Assembly (NCBI GenBank): GCA_014155875.1
Contig: JACEFZ010027924.1
Coordinates: 92,001 to 156,000 of the forward strand
Direction of reading: 5' to 3'
DNA length: 64,000 nt
Source: Cepaea nemoralis
Lineage: Eukaryota > Mollusca > Gastropoda > Stylommatophora > Helicidae
Positions within the stretch are counted from its first letter, which is position 1. Every line of letters starts with the position of its first letter. A program made the position numbers and the translations under genes. Positions 10,451 through 21,900 of this stretch are shown here, piece by piece. The notes under the pieces are model-generated. The model saw only the letters and a program-made list of their open reading frames with translations. It did not search any database and had not been told where the DNA came from.

Positions 10451-11345
10451 ACCGTAAACTTGTGATTGATTTATTCTGAAAACAATGGAAAGACAGAATC
10501 TAGAGGTCATGAATATTTGGTTTCTTGACAGAAGTGTTTAATTAAGCTTTGTGAGTTTTCCATTACATAATTTAAGACGATGCTGGAACATACAGTCACA
10601 CTACGGACACATAAATATGGACACTTTCCTGGCTTTTATCATATTATGTATTTCTGTTTCTTCGTCAATTCTCTATCGAAATGAGTGTGCACATAGTTAT
10701 GCACCTAAAAGGTCCAAATTCTATGTCTGAATTTTATGTTCACGTCCGAAATCTATGTCCATGCTCGAATTCGGTATGCATTTGTGTAAATGTTGTTTCT
10801 TATAGAGATATTCCATTCAAGGTAACCGGCTCTATCTACCCGTGATTTGTTTTTTTTCCCCCTCCCAACACAAGAGATCAAGATGGACTAGTGCTATTAC
10901 TTTATACCTATGGTTTTTGGAAAACTTCCCGGCACTATGCTGAAATCGAACACGGTATCTTCTGAGCTTGGGACACACACCGTAACCTTTCAGGCACGTT
11001 TAATCCAAACATGTTTAAACACATATGTATTTCAATTCATTCTATAGGGCCTGACGAAGAGAGACTGAAATCTCTCGTGACTTTGCAATATTCATTTGTT
11101 CTCAAAGCACATGAGTAAGCTAGCAGCGTGTTTACTTGTTTTTGGCAGTTTACCACGAATCAATTGAGCGGCTATATACATTAGTATTTGAGTCTTTCAG
11201 GTGGAGGAGGCACATACCTAACTATGTTACTATTCAGCTCATTCTATTGTCGCTGGTTCCCCACACGAGAACAAACCAATCGCCAGGGCTTGGTCACGTT
11301 ATAAGATGATTGTCTGCTGGTTGTCTGAAGGTATGTGATGCAGGG
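10451..11345. other. No recognisable gene
   Basis: No conserved frame or repeat. The only local structure is a short series of similar phrases around AATTCTATGTC/AAATCTATGTC (10715-10770), probably a small degenerate tandem repeat. Confidence 0.4.
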
Positions 11346-11349
11346 TTAG

Positions 11350-11575
11350 GCAGCTTGAAAAGATGCTCGATGGATTAGAAGATGATGGAGGGAATGGAAA
11401 ATGCTGGATGGATTAGAAAATGCTGGATGGGTTAGACGATGCCGGATGCATCTGGCTATTCTGGGTGGGATAGAAGATGCTGGATGCGATAGACAATGCA
11501 GGTTTGGTTGACAAATGCTGAGTGGATTAGAAAAATTGATGTTGTGGCAAATGCTGGATTGGAAAGAATATGTTG
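11350..11575. repeat. Degenerate minisatellite (about 22-bp unit)
   Basis: Repeated variants of GATGCTGGATGGATTAGAAA run through this stretch with changes in nearly every copy. The small reverse-strand frame here simply reads the repeat. There is no evidence of function. Confidence 0.65.
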
Positions 11576-12149
11576 AATTTCTTTCCAAGTAGATTCTTTG
11601 TTCAGTTGTGAGTCATCTCTCCATAGACTATTACTTCGGAATGATTAGTGAACCTCTCCATTAGTTCATTCGGCAGTAATGGTAGAGTTGAATCTTTCCC
11701 GCCAAGACCAACTCTTGGATCTACCCAGGCTCACAACATGTGTAACTCAGATCTAGGCTATTATAGATGGCTTAGTACAATCATGAAGATATTGACCATC
11801 GAATGCAGTCTGGACATAACATGTACGGGACTGAATACATCCACACAATTTACCTAAATGAAACCAAACTGCGCAACCGGCTAATTTCAAACATACAATG
11901 GTTTATTCAGCTGGACCAATGGAGTGATTACGGATGTATAAGCTTGAACAATGACATGTTTTTTCTCTATGCGTGTGAAACTGGCGAGCTTTTTGATGAA
12001 GTGGTTAAGATGCATGCCTGGCGCTCCGAATGTCGTGAATTCTTGTCGGAATTCCATCATTTGGTGACGATGTAATTTTCTGTGAGACTTCCGGGAATCG
12101 TTGAAGGAGCTATGTAATTCGTGCTTTGGGTGACACTTTTGACAGGCCT
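11576..12149. other. No recognisable gene
   Basis: Two overlapping small forward frames (69 and 90 residues, 11648-12075) show no recognisable motif and no recurrence in the window. I would not call either a gene. Confidence 0.35.
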
Positions 12150-12430
12150 CTTTGAGGAAAGAGACAGAGCCATATGAGATACAACCCTATGTAATGAAGT
12201 CGATTTCTTTTAAAGTTGCATATTCTTTACAGAATGTTACAGTCAATAGCAGCATTTTACTGCCGTTGGTGATGTCTTCGCAAGTTGTACGTTCAGTAGT
12301 TTGTCATTGCTTTCTGAACGACAGTCCCCCATACCAACACATTAAAACCAGCACCACACGGTCTGCTGCCAAATTGATCACCGCTGTGTTTCGAGCGCGG
12401 GTAAGCGGCATTAAATATCGCGCTTTTGCC
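12150..12430 (-). mobile_element. SINE A copy abutting a SINE C fragment
   Basis: The left part (12150-12205) has the family C end, seen as AATGAAGTCGA on the + strand. From about 12213 the reverse-strand family A body follows (TTACAGAATGTTACAGTCAA, then GTTCAGTAGTTTGTCATTGC on the + strand). The head near 12360-12430 (GTCTGCTGCCAAATTGATC) matches a family A subfamily also seen at 14540-14625 and 34590-34660. Confidence 0.6.
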
Positions 12431-12870
12431 TTTAAACCCATCTTTTAAACCTGAAAAACAGAGGCAGGAATGTCTTTAAATCGTCGAAAACTTAATTTAT
12501 TTCTGTTTCCCCAAATATGCCGTAATTGTTCCTATAGCCATGCCGATGTAATTAAGTTACGGAGTGAATACGTTACGAGACAATTAATCTTTACTTTAAG
12601 CAAACTATAATATTTACCTGGCCCACAATGCCTTACAATAAGTCTATGATACTTGAAAGTGGATAGGTAAATAATGAAAGAATTCTGGTGGTAACAAACA
12701 GGTGGACATAATTTTGAGAACTTTCCTGGCAACAGTTCCGGTGCATGAACTAAGACTGCACAAATTGCCTGTGACAGCAAGAATGTCTTGTTACTGCCAT
12801 TATTCAGTTTCTGCCGTTTTCATTCTGCGTGATGCATAGCCTATTCTTTTGAAGATTGTCTCTACCTATG

Positions 12871-12872
<2 letters not shown>
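12431..12872. other. No recognisable gene
   Basis: A reverse-strand 82-residue frame is present but has no recognisable domain. Nothing repetitive is seen. Confidence 0.35.

Positions 12873-12964
<92 letters not shown>
12873..12964. repeat. (CT)n microsatellite
   Basis: Uninterrupted CT dinucleotide run of about 92 bp: polypyrimidine on +, polypurine on -. Confidence 0.97.
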
Positions 12965-12968
<4 letters not shown>

Positions 12969-13203
12969 TTATCTTTTGCTCTCTCTCCTAACTGTTATTG
13001 ATTTCTATTAAGTGTGGCAGTTCGCTTTCCCGGAGAACGCATGCATTTTAATAGTGCTTAAACACAGAAATGCAGAAACAGTATCCAAATACAGCATACC
13101 ACATAAATGAGCACTGCTTTAGAAGACATACAAGTGCAATGTAGAAAACATGCACTAAAAATAACGATGTTTCTATATGGAGTCAATGTGTACAGGACGC
13201 AAC

Positions 13204-13204
13204 A

Positions 13205-13290
<86 letters not shown>

Positions 13291-13299
13291 CGTCCGTCC

Positions 13300-13374
<75 letters not shown>
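13204..13374. repeat. (TCTG)n microsatellite with (TCCG) core
   Basis: About 170 bp of TCTG tetranucleotides with four TCCG variants near 13285-13300. The frames through it (repeating LSVC or RQTD) are repeat artefacts. The same TCTG/TCCG pair ends the long TATC array at 53030-53080. Confidence 0.97.
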
Positions 13375-14413
13375 CAATGGCTGCATCTAATACTGTCTGT
13401 TGTCTTCATATAATACTGTCTGATGTCTTCATCTAACACTGGCTGATGTCTTCCTCCATTCCTAGAGTAAATTACAACGCTAATAAACGTTACCTGTCTC
13501 ACTGACTTGGAATGCCCATTGAACTACCCCAATGCCAACCTTATCGATACAGAGAAGCACCAACAATTATATTCTTGTCATTCTACGTAGTGCATGTAAG
13601 GCTGACTGCTGTCGAGTTTCGATGAATAGATGACACTTGATGGCATTGATGATTCTAGCTATTGTCAAGAGGTGAGGTTGCTTCCTCTACAATGATAAGA
13701 GTTCAGGCTTTATAATGTAGCGAGCTCACCTCAAGATCTATGTGGCTCTGGGCATCAGGGTACATGACAGCATATATTGAGGCATTCTGCCACAGGACAG
13801 GGTAACCATCTGAACTCCACAAAGGACAGGGTAACCATCTGAACTCCACAACAACGACTCAACGCATATACTGATGGAGTGAACTGCAATGTATTTACTA
13901 CAGCTGATCTCAGACTACGGTGATGAGTGTGGGATTGATGCCGACTTCAGTCATTCTCTCTCTCCATGCTCTCCAGCTCTTCAATCAGAAATCATCTCCA
14001 CAGACCAGTGAAAGTGTTGGGAACAGGGCCAGCCGCCTATAATGCAAATCAACTCTACTTGCCTACCTTCAACCGGAGCTCACCATAATCGAACTCCAAC
14101 AGCTAGCGCTGCCTTTGGTGACTTATGAATTAGTAACGGTTTGACTCCCGAGACTGGTATGGGAAACACATCCTATCACCTTGTCAGCTGGAACACAAAC
14201 TAATGCTTAAGCCGTTATGGCGTTAGGTGACGTCCTATCATGACGTCTAAATTGCGTTCAATGTTGGTGTCACAATGTTCACCATTTGTGACACCCTTTA
14301 TCTTCTTCTTTGATGCGCTAACTCATCAATTGCCTGCATCACTGTCGTTTGCCACATGACAGCTATTATGCCAACCCTTTCTAAAACGCGTTGATGTAAA
14401 ACATTTTTAGTTA
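13375..14413. other. No gene; 32-bp duplicate
   Basis: At about 13795-13852 a 32-bp phrase (GGACAGGGTAACCATCTGAA...) occurs twice in tandem. Otherwise there is no frame or element I can support. Confidence 0.45.
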
Positions 14414-14625
14414 CTTGCATATCATGTACAGGACGTCGGAATCAACCCCAGTGTTTTTGCTGTTTGTGATTTCTTGGCAAATTTACGCTGTGTTGCCTTC
14501 CATTGTCTTCTGAACTACAGGCTATACCATTGTATAAAATCCAACTCAAGGCGGTCTGTTGCCAAATCGCCAGCAGTTGTTTTTCGAAAGCGGTGTGCGT
14601 GATTGCAAATTACGCCATTTAACCT
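14414..14625 (-). mobile_element. SINE family A copy (diverged)
   Basis: Reverse orientation. Body marks on + are TTGCATATCATGTACAGGAC and TTTCTTGGCAAATTTACGC; the head is of the GGTCTGTTGCCAAATCGCC subfamily. It has decayed more than the 533 or 7092 copies. Confidence 0.65.
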
Positions 14626-14659
14626 CTTCGTCACACAGTTATGAAAATAATCTTCATTT

Positions 14660-14958
14660 GGGAGGTCAGTATGGCCGATGGATACGTTCGTACGTTCTTA
14701 AACATCCAGTGTGCTGATGCCGAGGTAAGGGGTTCAACCCCTACACCGATCAGTTGAATCACGCTGTTGACTTCTCGTTCTTGACTTGGGGACGTAAATC
14801 ACAAGTATCTCTGAAGTTGGAGTGGGTTCGCCTGATGGCGAGGGACACTGGTAATAGGGAAAACTAATCCACACGCAAAAGCTCAGCCCAGTGCCACTAG
14901 AGTGTATAGACTACGCTTGAGTTCAAAGCCAGTGAGAGAGCGCAAAGCAAATCTACCA
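14660..14958 (+). mobile_element. SINE family B copy, near full length
   Basis: The head has A-box-like TATGGCCGATGGATACG, then TGTGCTGATGCCGAGGTAA and a B-box-like GGGTTCAACCCC. The body reads GTGGGTTCGCCTGATGGCG, GGTAATAGGGAAAACTAATC and TACGCTTGAGTTCAAAG, with a CAAACAAACAAACAA tail. This is one of the best copies for defining the family. Confidence 0.78.
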
Positions 14959-15384
14959 AACAAACAAACAAACAACAAATCCAGTTAGCTTACGTTATAT
15001 GCTATCATCGCCATCATGTGGCAAATCCTTTGCAGAACGTCGCTCTCATTGCAACCAGCTGGAACAATTCAATCCCATGGTGTTTTTTGTTGTTGTTGTT
15101 GTTTATTTCAGTGATAGCGGTGGTGTTGATCAATCCCAGGCTTTTCTTCGAGAAACCATTGTTCGATTGCCGTTTTATCTAAAACACTATGACTTTTAAT
15201 ATGCCCAAACGTTATATTCTTCAATATGCATACACCTGCAACATATGTATATTTTGTTGATTAAGTGTAAGCCATCATATGCAATATTAGCGTTTTGTGC
15301 CGAGTCAAGGACTCTAGAAAAGTTGCTGGTGGCAAGACAACATAACTTTCGGATTCTTGCGCCGGGAAATAGTATGCCTATGTC
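14959..15384. other. No recognisable gene
   Basis: A (TTG)n run at 15085-15103 and AT-rich flanks. The small frames show no motif. Confidence 0.35.
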
Positions 15385-15615
15385 ATCGGTCTCCCTGGCC
15401 GAGGTGTTAGCAGCTTTCTCCGTAACCACGAATGCTCTCGTGGTTGACGTGAGCGCACGAGAATTGGAAGCGGTTCGAGTCGCACCAGTGACTTATGTGA
15501 GTATGGAGCCGGTCGCCCAGAAAGTTGTGACGTGCTGAAGAGCGTAATCTAGCCTAGGAATCAACATACAGCTGAAAGATGCTGATGTTGACCGCAATAT
15601 CTTGAAACAGGATGG
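15385..15615 (+). mobile_element. SINE family A copy
   Basis: Starts CGGTCTCCCTGGCCGAGGTG (A box), has the B box GGTTCGAGTCGCACC at about 15473, and carries the body motif CAGCTGAAAGATGCTGATG. Full length by comparison with 533-780. Confidence 0.8.
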
Positions 15616-16054
15616 AAACGTGGGAAAAATATTGTCATCTGTTACCCCAATAAGTAAAGGACCTTTCCACACATTCAAGGCATTTGGAGATCTGTCGCCA
15701 GACCCATATTTTAAGGACCATCGGGCACTAGACGAGTAATGTGATCAGTACCACACCACCGCCGTTACTTCGAAATGTATTCCCTGGTACTATTTGTAGG
15801 TTAAGTCGGCGTGGGGGAGCGGTTGATGTGATGAATTATAGAATCCATCAATCCCATGACCACCATCAGACAACAGAGCGACCAGCCACTACGCCGGTAC
15901 TACTTTTAGTTATTGTAAGTTATCAAAATAGAGAAATAATTTCTCATGCTTTGAGCCTTATTGGGCATATGGCGCTAGCTCCATATTTCCCATGGATCAA
16001 TCTGCATTCCAGGGGGGTGATGTGGTCAATACTGTTCCGCCGAGTTTATTTCCA
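15616..16054. other. No recognisable gene
   Basis: A forward 108-residue frame (15741-16067) has no domain I recognise and runs into the SINE D copy. I would not call it coding. Confidence 0.35.
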
Positions 16055-16185
16055 AAGACGTATTTAGGCTGGGTTGACCTTTGATCCCAAGTCAAATTTA
16101 ATAATCCACCTCGGTGCAAATGCAAGCCCATGACCACCGGGTCGGTTGGCAAGCCTGCTAGCCACTGCACTACTGCGGAACCCTT
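16055..16185 (-). mobile_element. SINE family D copy
   Basis: The reverse strand has GTAGTGCAGTGGCTAGCAGG (A-box-like) and GGTGGTCATGGGCTTGCAT (B-box region), ending in AACCCAGCCTAAATACG. This is the same plan as 9440-9572. Confidence 0.6.
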
Positions 16186-16205
16186 TCACTTAGACACACT
16201 ACTAA

Positions 16206-17148
16206 ATACAAGGGGAAGTCAATAAGTAAGACACATGGCTGTAGAAAAATAACTGAATATGATAACAACTTGAAACTAGTTTATTTGTATACATACATTG
16301 TCCCTTTATTTATCAACATAATTTCCACCAACATTGATGTACTTATCCCATCGTTTTATCAGCCCTCTTAAATCGGCTGCATAGAACTGCGTGTCCTGTT
16401 TTCTAAACCACGTTTTTACTTCACATTCAACTTCGGCGTAATTCGCGAAATGTCTCCCACCAATGTGAGTTTTCAGTGGACCAAAAAGGTAGAAATCGCT
16501 AGGGGCTAAGTCGGGGCTGTGAGGTGGATGTTCCAGAACGTCCCGCCTTAGTTTGTTGATTTTCTCCTGATTTAATAGAGCCGTATGTGGTCTGGCATTG
16601 TCATGAAGAAGTAACACTTCTCTAGTCAGCAGTCCTGGACGTTTTCATCGAATTATATAATGAAGTATCGATAGAACTTCACAGTACGATTCAGAATTCA
16701 TATTGTCACCTTTCTTCTTGAAATTGGTTAAAAGCACCCCATGACAATCCCAGAACACTGTCAGCATAACCTTCCCTGCTGATGGCGTAACTTTGAATTT
16801 TTGGACACAAGGCGAAGAAGGATGTTTCCATTGCATCGAAGCACGCTTTGATTCGGGCTGGTAGTCAGCATAAACAGGAAGCATTTCCTTATGAATGTCC
16901 TTTGCAGGCAGTCCTTTGGCCCACAAAAAACGCACCAGAGCACGTTGCTCTTTGGTTGTACACTCCGTAAGTACAGTCACCATTTTGTTTATGCGATGCG
17001 CATGCGCATGAGACACCTAGAGCCACCTGACGAACGGGAATATGAAGTTCGATGTTGCTGTCACCTAATGACACCCGTAAAAAACACAAACTACATTTAT
17101 CTGCCATCCCACAGAACTGTATGACTTACTTATTGACTCACTCTCGTA
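16206..17148 (-). mobile_element. Mariner-family DNA transposon, internally deleted
   Basis: Imperfect terminal inverted repeats share the core GTCAATAAGTAAG (left, about 16217-16230) and its complement near 17121-17136, both beside TA dinucleotides (16206-16207 and 17147-17148), the mariner target. Length is about 940 bp against roughly 1.3 kb for full mariners. The transposase is deleted and interrupted (see the CDS entry). Fold-back MITEs at 7900 and 38554 derive from the same family. Confidence 0.85.
16306..16983 (-). pseudogene. Mariner transposase remnant
   Basis: Cut-and-paste transposase acting in the nucleus on its own terminal repeats. The start is the ATG at 16981-16983 (MVTVLTECT). 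An N-terminal helix-turn-helix segment (RALVRFLWAKGLPAKDIHKEM) is followed abruptly by YQPESKRASMQWKHPSSP. The linker, the second helix-turn-helix and the first catalytic Asp are therefore deleted. VMLTVFWDCHGVLL, HDNARPHTA and APSDFYLFGPLK follow. The second and third Asp are retained with 34 residues between them (D34D). An in-frame TGA splits the protein near 16645. It is inactive for catalysis because the first Asp is missing; family placement is firm. Confidence 0.85.
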
Positions 17149-17570
17149 CTTCGGGCATCAAGGTCTGGATGTTGGATAATGCTACCTGCTATATGAGATG
17201 ACTTGATGTGCCAGGCATTGCCATTGCATCCCTTCTTGGCACCGACCATACTAGTAGTTGACCGCAGCTATTGTCTCTATAAAGAGATTGAAAACCATCG
17301 TGAAACTTGAGACCAGAACAAACAACTACCCGTCGGCTGCTCCCCATCGCCATCCACCACCTGTCTCATGAGATAGAGGACTGTGGATAGACATGATCTC
17401 CAGCGCCACACGGCAAGGACTGCTAGAACTGCTAAAATTAGGGTTACTCTGCTTCAATTTTCAATCATTTCACTCATATTTACAAATGACGATGAAATGT
17501 CAATCAGTGCGAAACAATTCTCTGACACAGCCAACCTACAGGCTGTAAGCAAGGCCTATTAAGTGATTTA
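17149..17570. other. No recognisable gene
   Basis: No frame or repeat is identified. It leads into the first, interrupted unit of the tandem array. Confidence 0.4.
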
Positions 17571-17620
17571 ATGGAATTCACAATTCATGGAAGAAGTGGC
17601 AGCTATCGACCAACAACAAG

Positions 17621-17625
17621 GTAGG
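17621..17625. repeat. 5-bp target duplication GTAGG, left
   Basis: GTAGG directly precedes the left LTR and recurs at 25588-25592 directly after the right LTR. A 5-bp duplication fits Ty3/gypsy-type integration. Confidence 0.9.
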
Positions 17626-18141
17626 TGTCAGAGTCCGGAAAGGAGACAGAGATGCAGTGACATCGTTACGCCCGCCAGGCGACTTAGCTCCCAGAAGGGA
17701 CGCCGTAACTTCGTTACGCCGCCAGGCGGATAGTGATTACCGGCCTGCAAGACTGCTGGCTGACAAGCGACCAGTGGTCAAGCCAGGACGACGCTAAACG
17801 CACGCATGCCTCGTGACGTCACCTGAGGTGAGAGGCGAGTTGCGACTTAGCGGGAGACAGCTTGGGGACTTCGACTCGGACAGACGTGTGAAGAGAGAAA
17901 GGCGTTGTGTGGTATCTGTGCTGAAAGTCGAGTGTCTGGACATCTTGAGAGTGAGACGTTGTGAGCTGTATTGTGTAAGTGTATATTGAAACATCTAGTA
18001 TATATCTTGTTGTGAACATCGTTCCGTATTTAATGTGAATAAATCCATCGAACGGTGTGTCGTTGAGTCTTACGTTAAATCACGTTGTATTTGTACTGTC
18101 TCACACTGTTAGGTGAGCGAGCCAAGTTTAAGACCCTGACA
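17626..18141 (+). repeat. Element 1 5' LTR (516 bp)
   Basis: Begins TGTCAG and ends CTGACA (inverted termini). It contains a TATA-like TATATAT at 17999-18005 and AATAAA at 18038-18043. By eye it differs from the 3' LTR by one substitution (C/T at about 17966) plus a 47-bp segment present only here, lying between two near-identical copies of a GTTACGCC..CCAGGCG phrase (about 17665-17730). Confidence 0.95.
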
Positions 18142-18990
18142 TGTGTGGACGTGGTGGCTTTCGTGCGGCTTTGATATGAACGTGTTTTAGTGATTAACGA
18201 TTTAAAACTAGAGTTTGTAAACGTGAAATTTTTGTCAAACTTTATAGTACATGTAAATGTGATCGTGGAAGGCTCATTTTCAGTATTAACTACATTGTTT
18301 AAACATGTGTAAGACTATTTGTAAACGTACAATGCATACATATTGTTTGATTTTGTAACCGTGTCAAACATTTGTGATTTGTGAAACTTGTCACCGTTTT
18401 GACCTTGTCGACATTGTGATCTTGTCGCCATTTTGACCTTGTCGCCATCTTGTAAACTTGATGTCTATGTCCTTACAGAATGTTATCTTGATGTAAGTGA
18501 TGTATCATCAATGTTGTAAAGTGTTAACATAAGTGTAGATTGTCTTTGTGCATTGAGTTGTGGAACGCGAAAAGTGTTTGGAAAGAAAGTAACTTGTTTT
18601 GAAAAAAAAATTGTTGACAGACAAACTTACGACATACAATTACACTCAACGCCATACAAACCTAATCAACACTTAGTGACAAGCAGGCACACACCAACGA
18701 ATAGACATTAATTTATTTCTCTCCAAACACAAAGCAGGTTATTCCGACCCATCCGAAACCTTGCCGTAGAGGTCATTCGTGGTTTTGAAGTAACGACCCT
18801 ACAGTTCCTAGCCCGATTCCCAACCATTCTTCACCGCATCCAGGGCACTTGAGTATATTTTTTTCTTTTCACATACTTTAACTATGCAATTTTAGGCACG
18901 CATCGTCAATAGAAATCGATTGTAAATTGTTCTTTACTAACCACTTATAACATATTTTGTGTGGCTGGTATTTCATTGACATTTTTCATC
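18142..18990 (+). other. Element 1 leader (untranslated)
   Basis: 850 bp between the 5' LTR and the first ATG. No PBS match to a specific tRNA is obvious directly after CTGACA, where the first TGG is at 18146. Around 18385-18455 a phrase of about 17 bp, TTGTCGCCATTTTGACC with variants, is repeated about four times. There is no convincing upstream frame. Confidence 0.7.
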
Positions 18991-21900
18991 ATGTCTTCAT
19001 TATTTGATTTCATTGATATGGGGATAAAATTACAGTTACATGGTGATGAATTAACACAGTGGAGTGAGCAGAAATACTCTGAATACCTACTAGTACAGGA
19101 AAAAGCTGCTGAGCGTGATGAAAGAGCAGCTGAAAGAGCTTTAAAGCAGGCTGAGGCTGAAAGGGCAGCCAAGCAAGTAGAAATGGCTGCCAAACAAGTA
19201 GAGGCAGACACAGCCTTAAAGCAAGCCGAATTAGAACTAGCTGCAAAGACAAAGCAAGCTGAGATAGATAGTGATCTAAAGAAGGCAGAAATAACAGCTC
19301 AGAGTAAGAGAGAAGAACTGGAATTACAGTTGAAGATAAAACAACTTGACACTGAGACTGCCATTAACAAAGAGTCTAAGAAATCTGAAAGACTGGAGAA
19401 AGAAAACCAGTACAAGAAATATCAAGGTATTGTACGTAACTATACCTCGGGTGACTGCATCGCAGCCTTTACCCAAAATTTTGAAACGTTAATGGAACAT
19501 TATCAAGTTCCACTGTCTGAATGGAATATTGTGTACATGAGAAGTTTGTCAGGGGAACCTCTGAAAGTAATTGAAACCATCCCCAAAGACCTCAGAAAAG
19601 ATTACCATTATCTGAAATCTAAGATTATGGCACATTTTATGTTAGATGAGGCAGGTTACAGAGAACAATTCAGTAAGTTGAGCCCAAAACCGACTCAAAC
19701 GTTCTCTGACTACCTCTGCTTAGTCCGAGATATATTCACCAAATGGACTTCAGCAGCTAAAATTGATAAGAATTATCAGAGATTAGAAGATCTAATCATT
19801 AGAGACAAAATTGTATCATCGATTCCTTCAGCATTTTCTAAATTTTTGTTAGAGAATGAATGCACTAGTGTGGATGAGATTGAAAGACGTGGTTCGGCGT
19901 ACTACACAGCCAACAAACATTGCTTTGCCACTGAAGCTACTGACATTAACTTTGTAGCAGCGGCTAACTATGACAAACCCTATAGTAGGCAGAAACCTCA
20001 TAGACCTACTTCTGAGAAGTTATACCATTGCAATTATTGTAACTATTCTCATCATCAGACTGAGATGTGTGATAAAAACCCTGGCTATCATACTTACCTA
20101 CAAAACATGGTAAACAGACAAGATAAGGAGCGTAAATCCTTCAAAAGTTTGCGTAAATGTTTCCTCTGTAAGGCGTACGGACACCATCGGAAAGATTGTA
20201 AGGGCAGGCATATGACCAACAAAGCAAATGCCGCCTTGTTTGATAGTTCGGCGTCTGAAGAAGAAGAGCCAGAGAAACATCCTGTGAACTCAGCACAGGC
20301 TTTTGACATATTCAGCGCAAACAAATGCTCTGTTTGTAACACCTTTTATGAAGATGGTATTTTAACATGCGGTCATGCCATCCCTATTGCCAATGAAGAA
20401 GCTAATTTGGTAGTAGATTCAAAAGGCAGAATAAACATCCATCACGGATATGTGAATGGCAAGTCTGCTACAGTCCTTCGTGATACAGGCAGTTCACTCA
20501 TTGGTCTGAAAAGAACATTCATAACGCCTACAGACTATACAGGCAGGCACGTAACATGCAGAACATTCTCAGGCAATATTGAGAAATACCCATTAGCATG
20601 GGCATATATTGAAACACCTTTCCTCACTAGGAAAGTAAAGTGCGCTGTATTAACAAACCCAGTGTGTGATGTAATTATTGGAAATTTACCTGAGGTGAAT
20701 GATAAACCTCATGACATAACATCTCTATGTATTGATGATAACATAACATCAACATCAAATGTCATCATTGAAAATGTCACACCACCTATTGATTGTATGG
20801 TAGCTAATGTAGCACTAAGTTCTCATGACATCATTGATACCATTGTTCCATCATCATCTGATATCATTGAATGTGTGAACGCAGTAACTAGAGCTACTGC
20901 TAGAGTGCAAGATGAAAGTAAGCAAACTGAGGCTATACAATCACTCAGCCCAGAAACACTACCTACAAACACTATAAAGGAAACATTTGTAACAGCACAA
21001 AAAGCTGATCCTTCATTGTCAAAATACTTTAATTTGATCGGCCAAAAGCCAAAGGTAACCAAGAATGCAAAATGGCATTTTGCTGTGAAAAATGATATAC
21101 TCACCAGGTATTACACCAAAGGTGACAACACCACAGAGCAAACTGTTTTGCCAATAAGTTATCGCAAGCAAGCCTTACATCTTGCCCACGATATACCTCT
21201 TGCAGGGCACATGGCATACGTTAAGACCAGATCTAGATTATTGACACAGTTTCATTGGCCCAAATTTTGCAATGACATTAAAGCATATTGCAGAAGTTGT
21301 GACACCTGCCAGAAACTGATAAAAAAAGGTAAACACCCACAGGCAAAGTTACAAATCACTGACTTAGCCAGTCGACCTTTTGAAAAACTATCGGTTGACA
21401 TAGTGGGCCCTCTCAATCATACAACAACTAGAGGGAATAAATTTATTCTAACTGTCATTGATCAATGTAGTCGCTGGCCAGAAGCGATTCCGCTAAAGAA
21501 CATTACTGCCAATGACATAATGGAAGTATTCTTCCATATTTTTTCTAGGATGGGTTTTCCAGATACTATCCAATCTGATAGGGGCACTCAGTTTATTGCC
21601 GCATCTACTCAGGCTTTCACCAAAATGTTGGGAGTGAAGCAAATTTTCAATTCCCCGTACCATCCTCACAGTAGCGGAGTAAGTGAAAAATTTAACGAGG
21701 ATCTAAAGCACATGCTTGCAAAAGTAACGCAAGAGCACCCCAATAACTGGGATTTATATCTACCAGCTATTCTTTTTGCTTATCGCGAGGTACCACATGC
21801 TAGTACCGGTTTCTCTCCTTTTGAACTTATCTATGGTGCCAAACCACGCGGCCCATTGACCATTTATCACCAAATGTTAACTGACTATACTCCAGTACTT

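Noticed and set aside
13107..13502. Frames repeating LSVC or RQTD
   Set aside because: Product of the TCTG array on both strands.
14660..14760. A functional tRNA gene in the SINE B head
   Set aside because: A/B-box-like motifs are present, but no complete cloverleaf is evident and the same sequence recurs with a SINE body at five other sites.
18961..18990. Non-ATG start for the Element 1 polyprotein at 18961
   Set aside because: The codon there is GTG; the first ATG at 18991 starts the conserved gag-type sequence.
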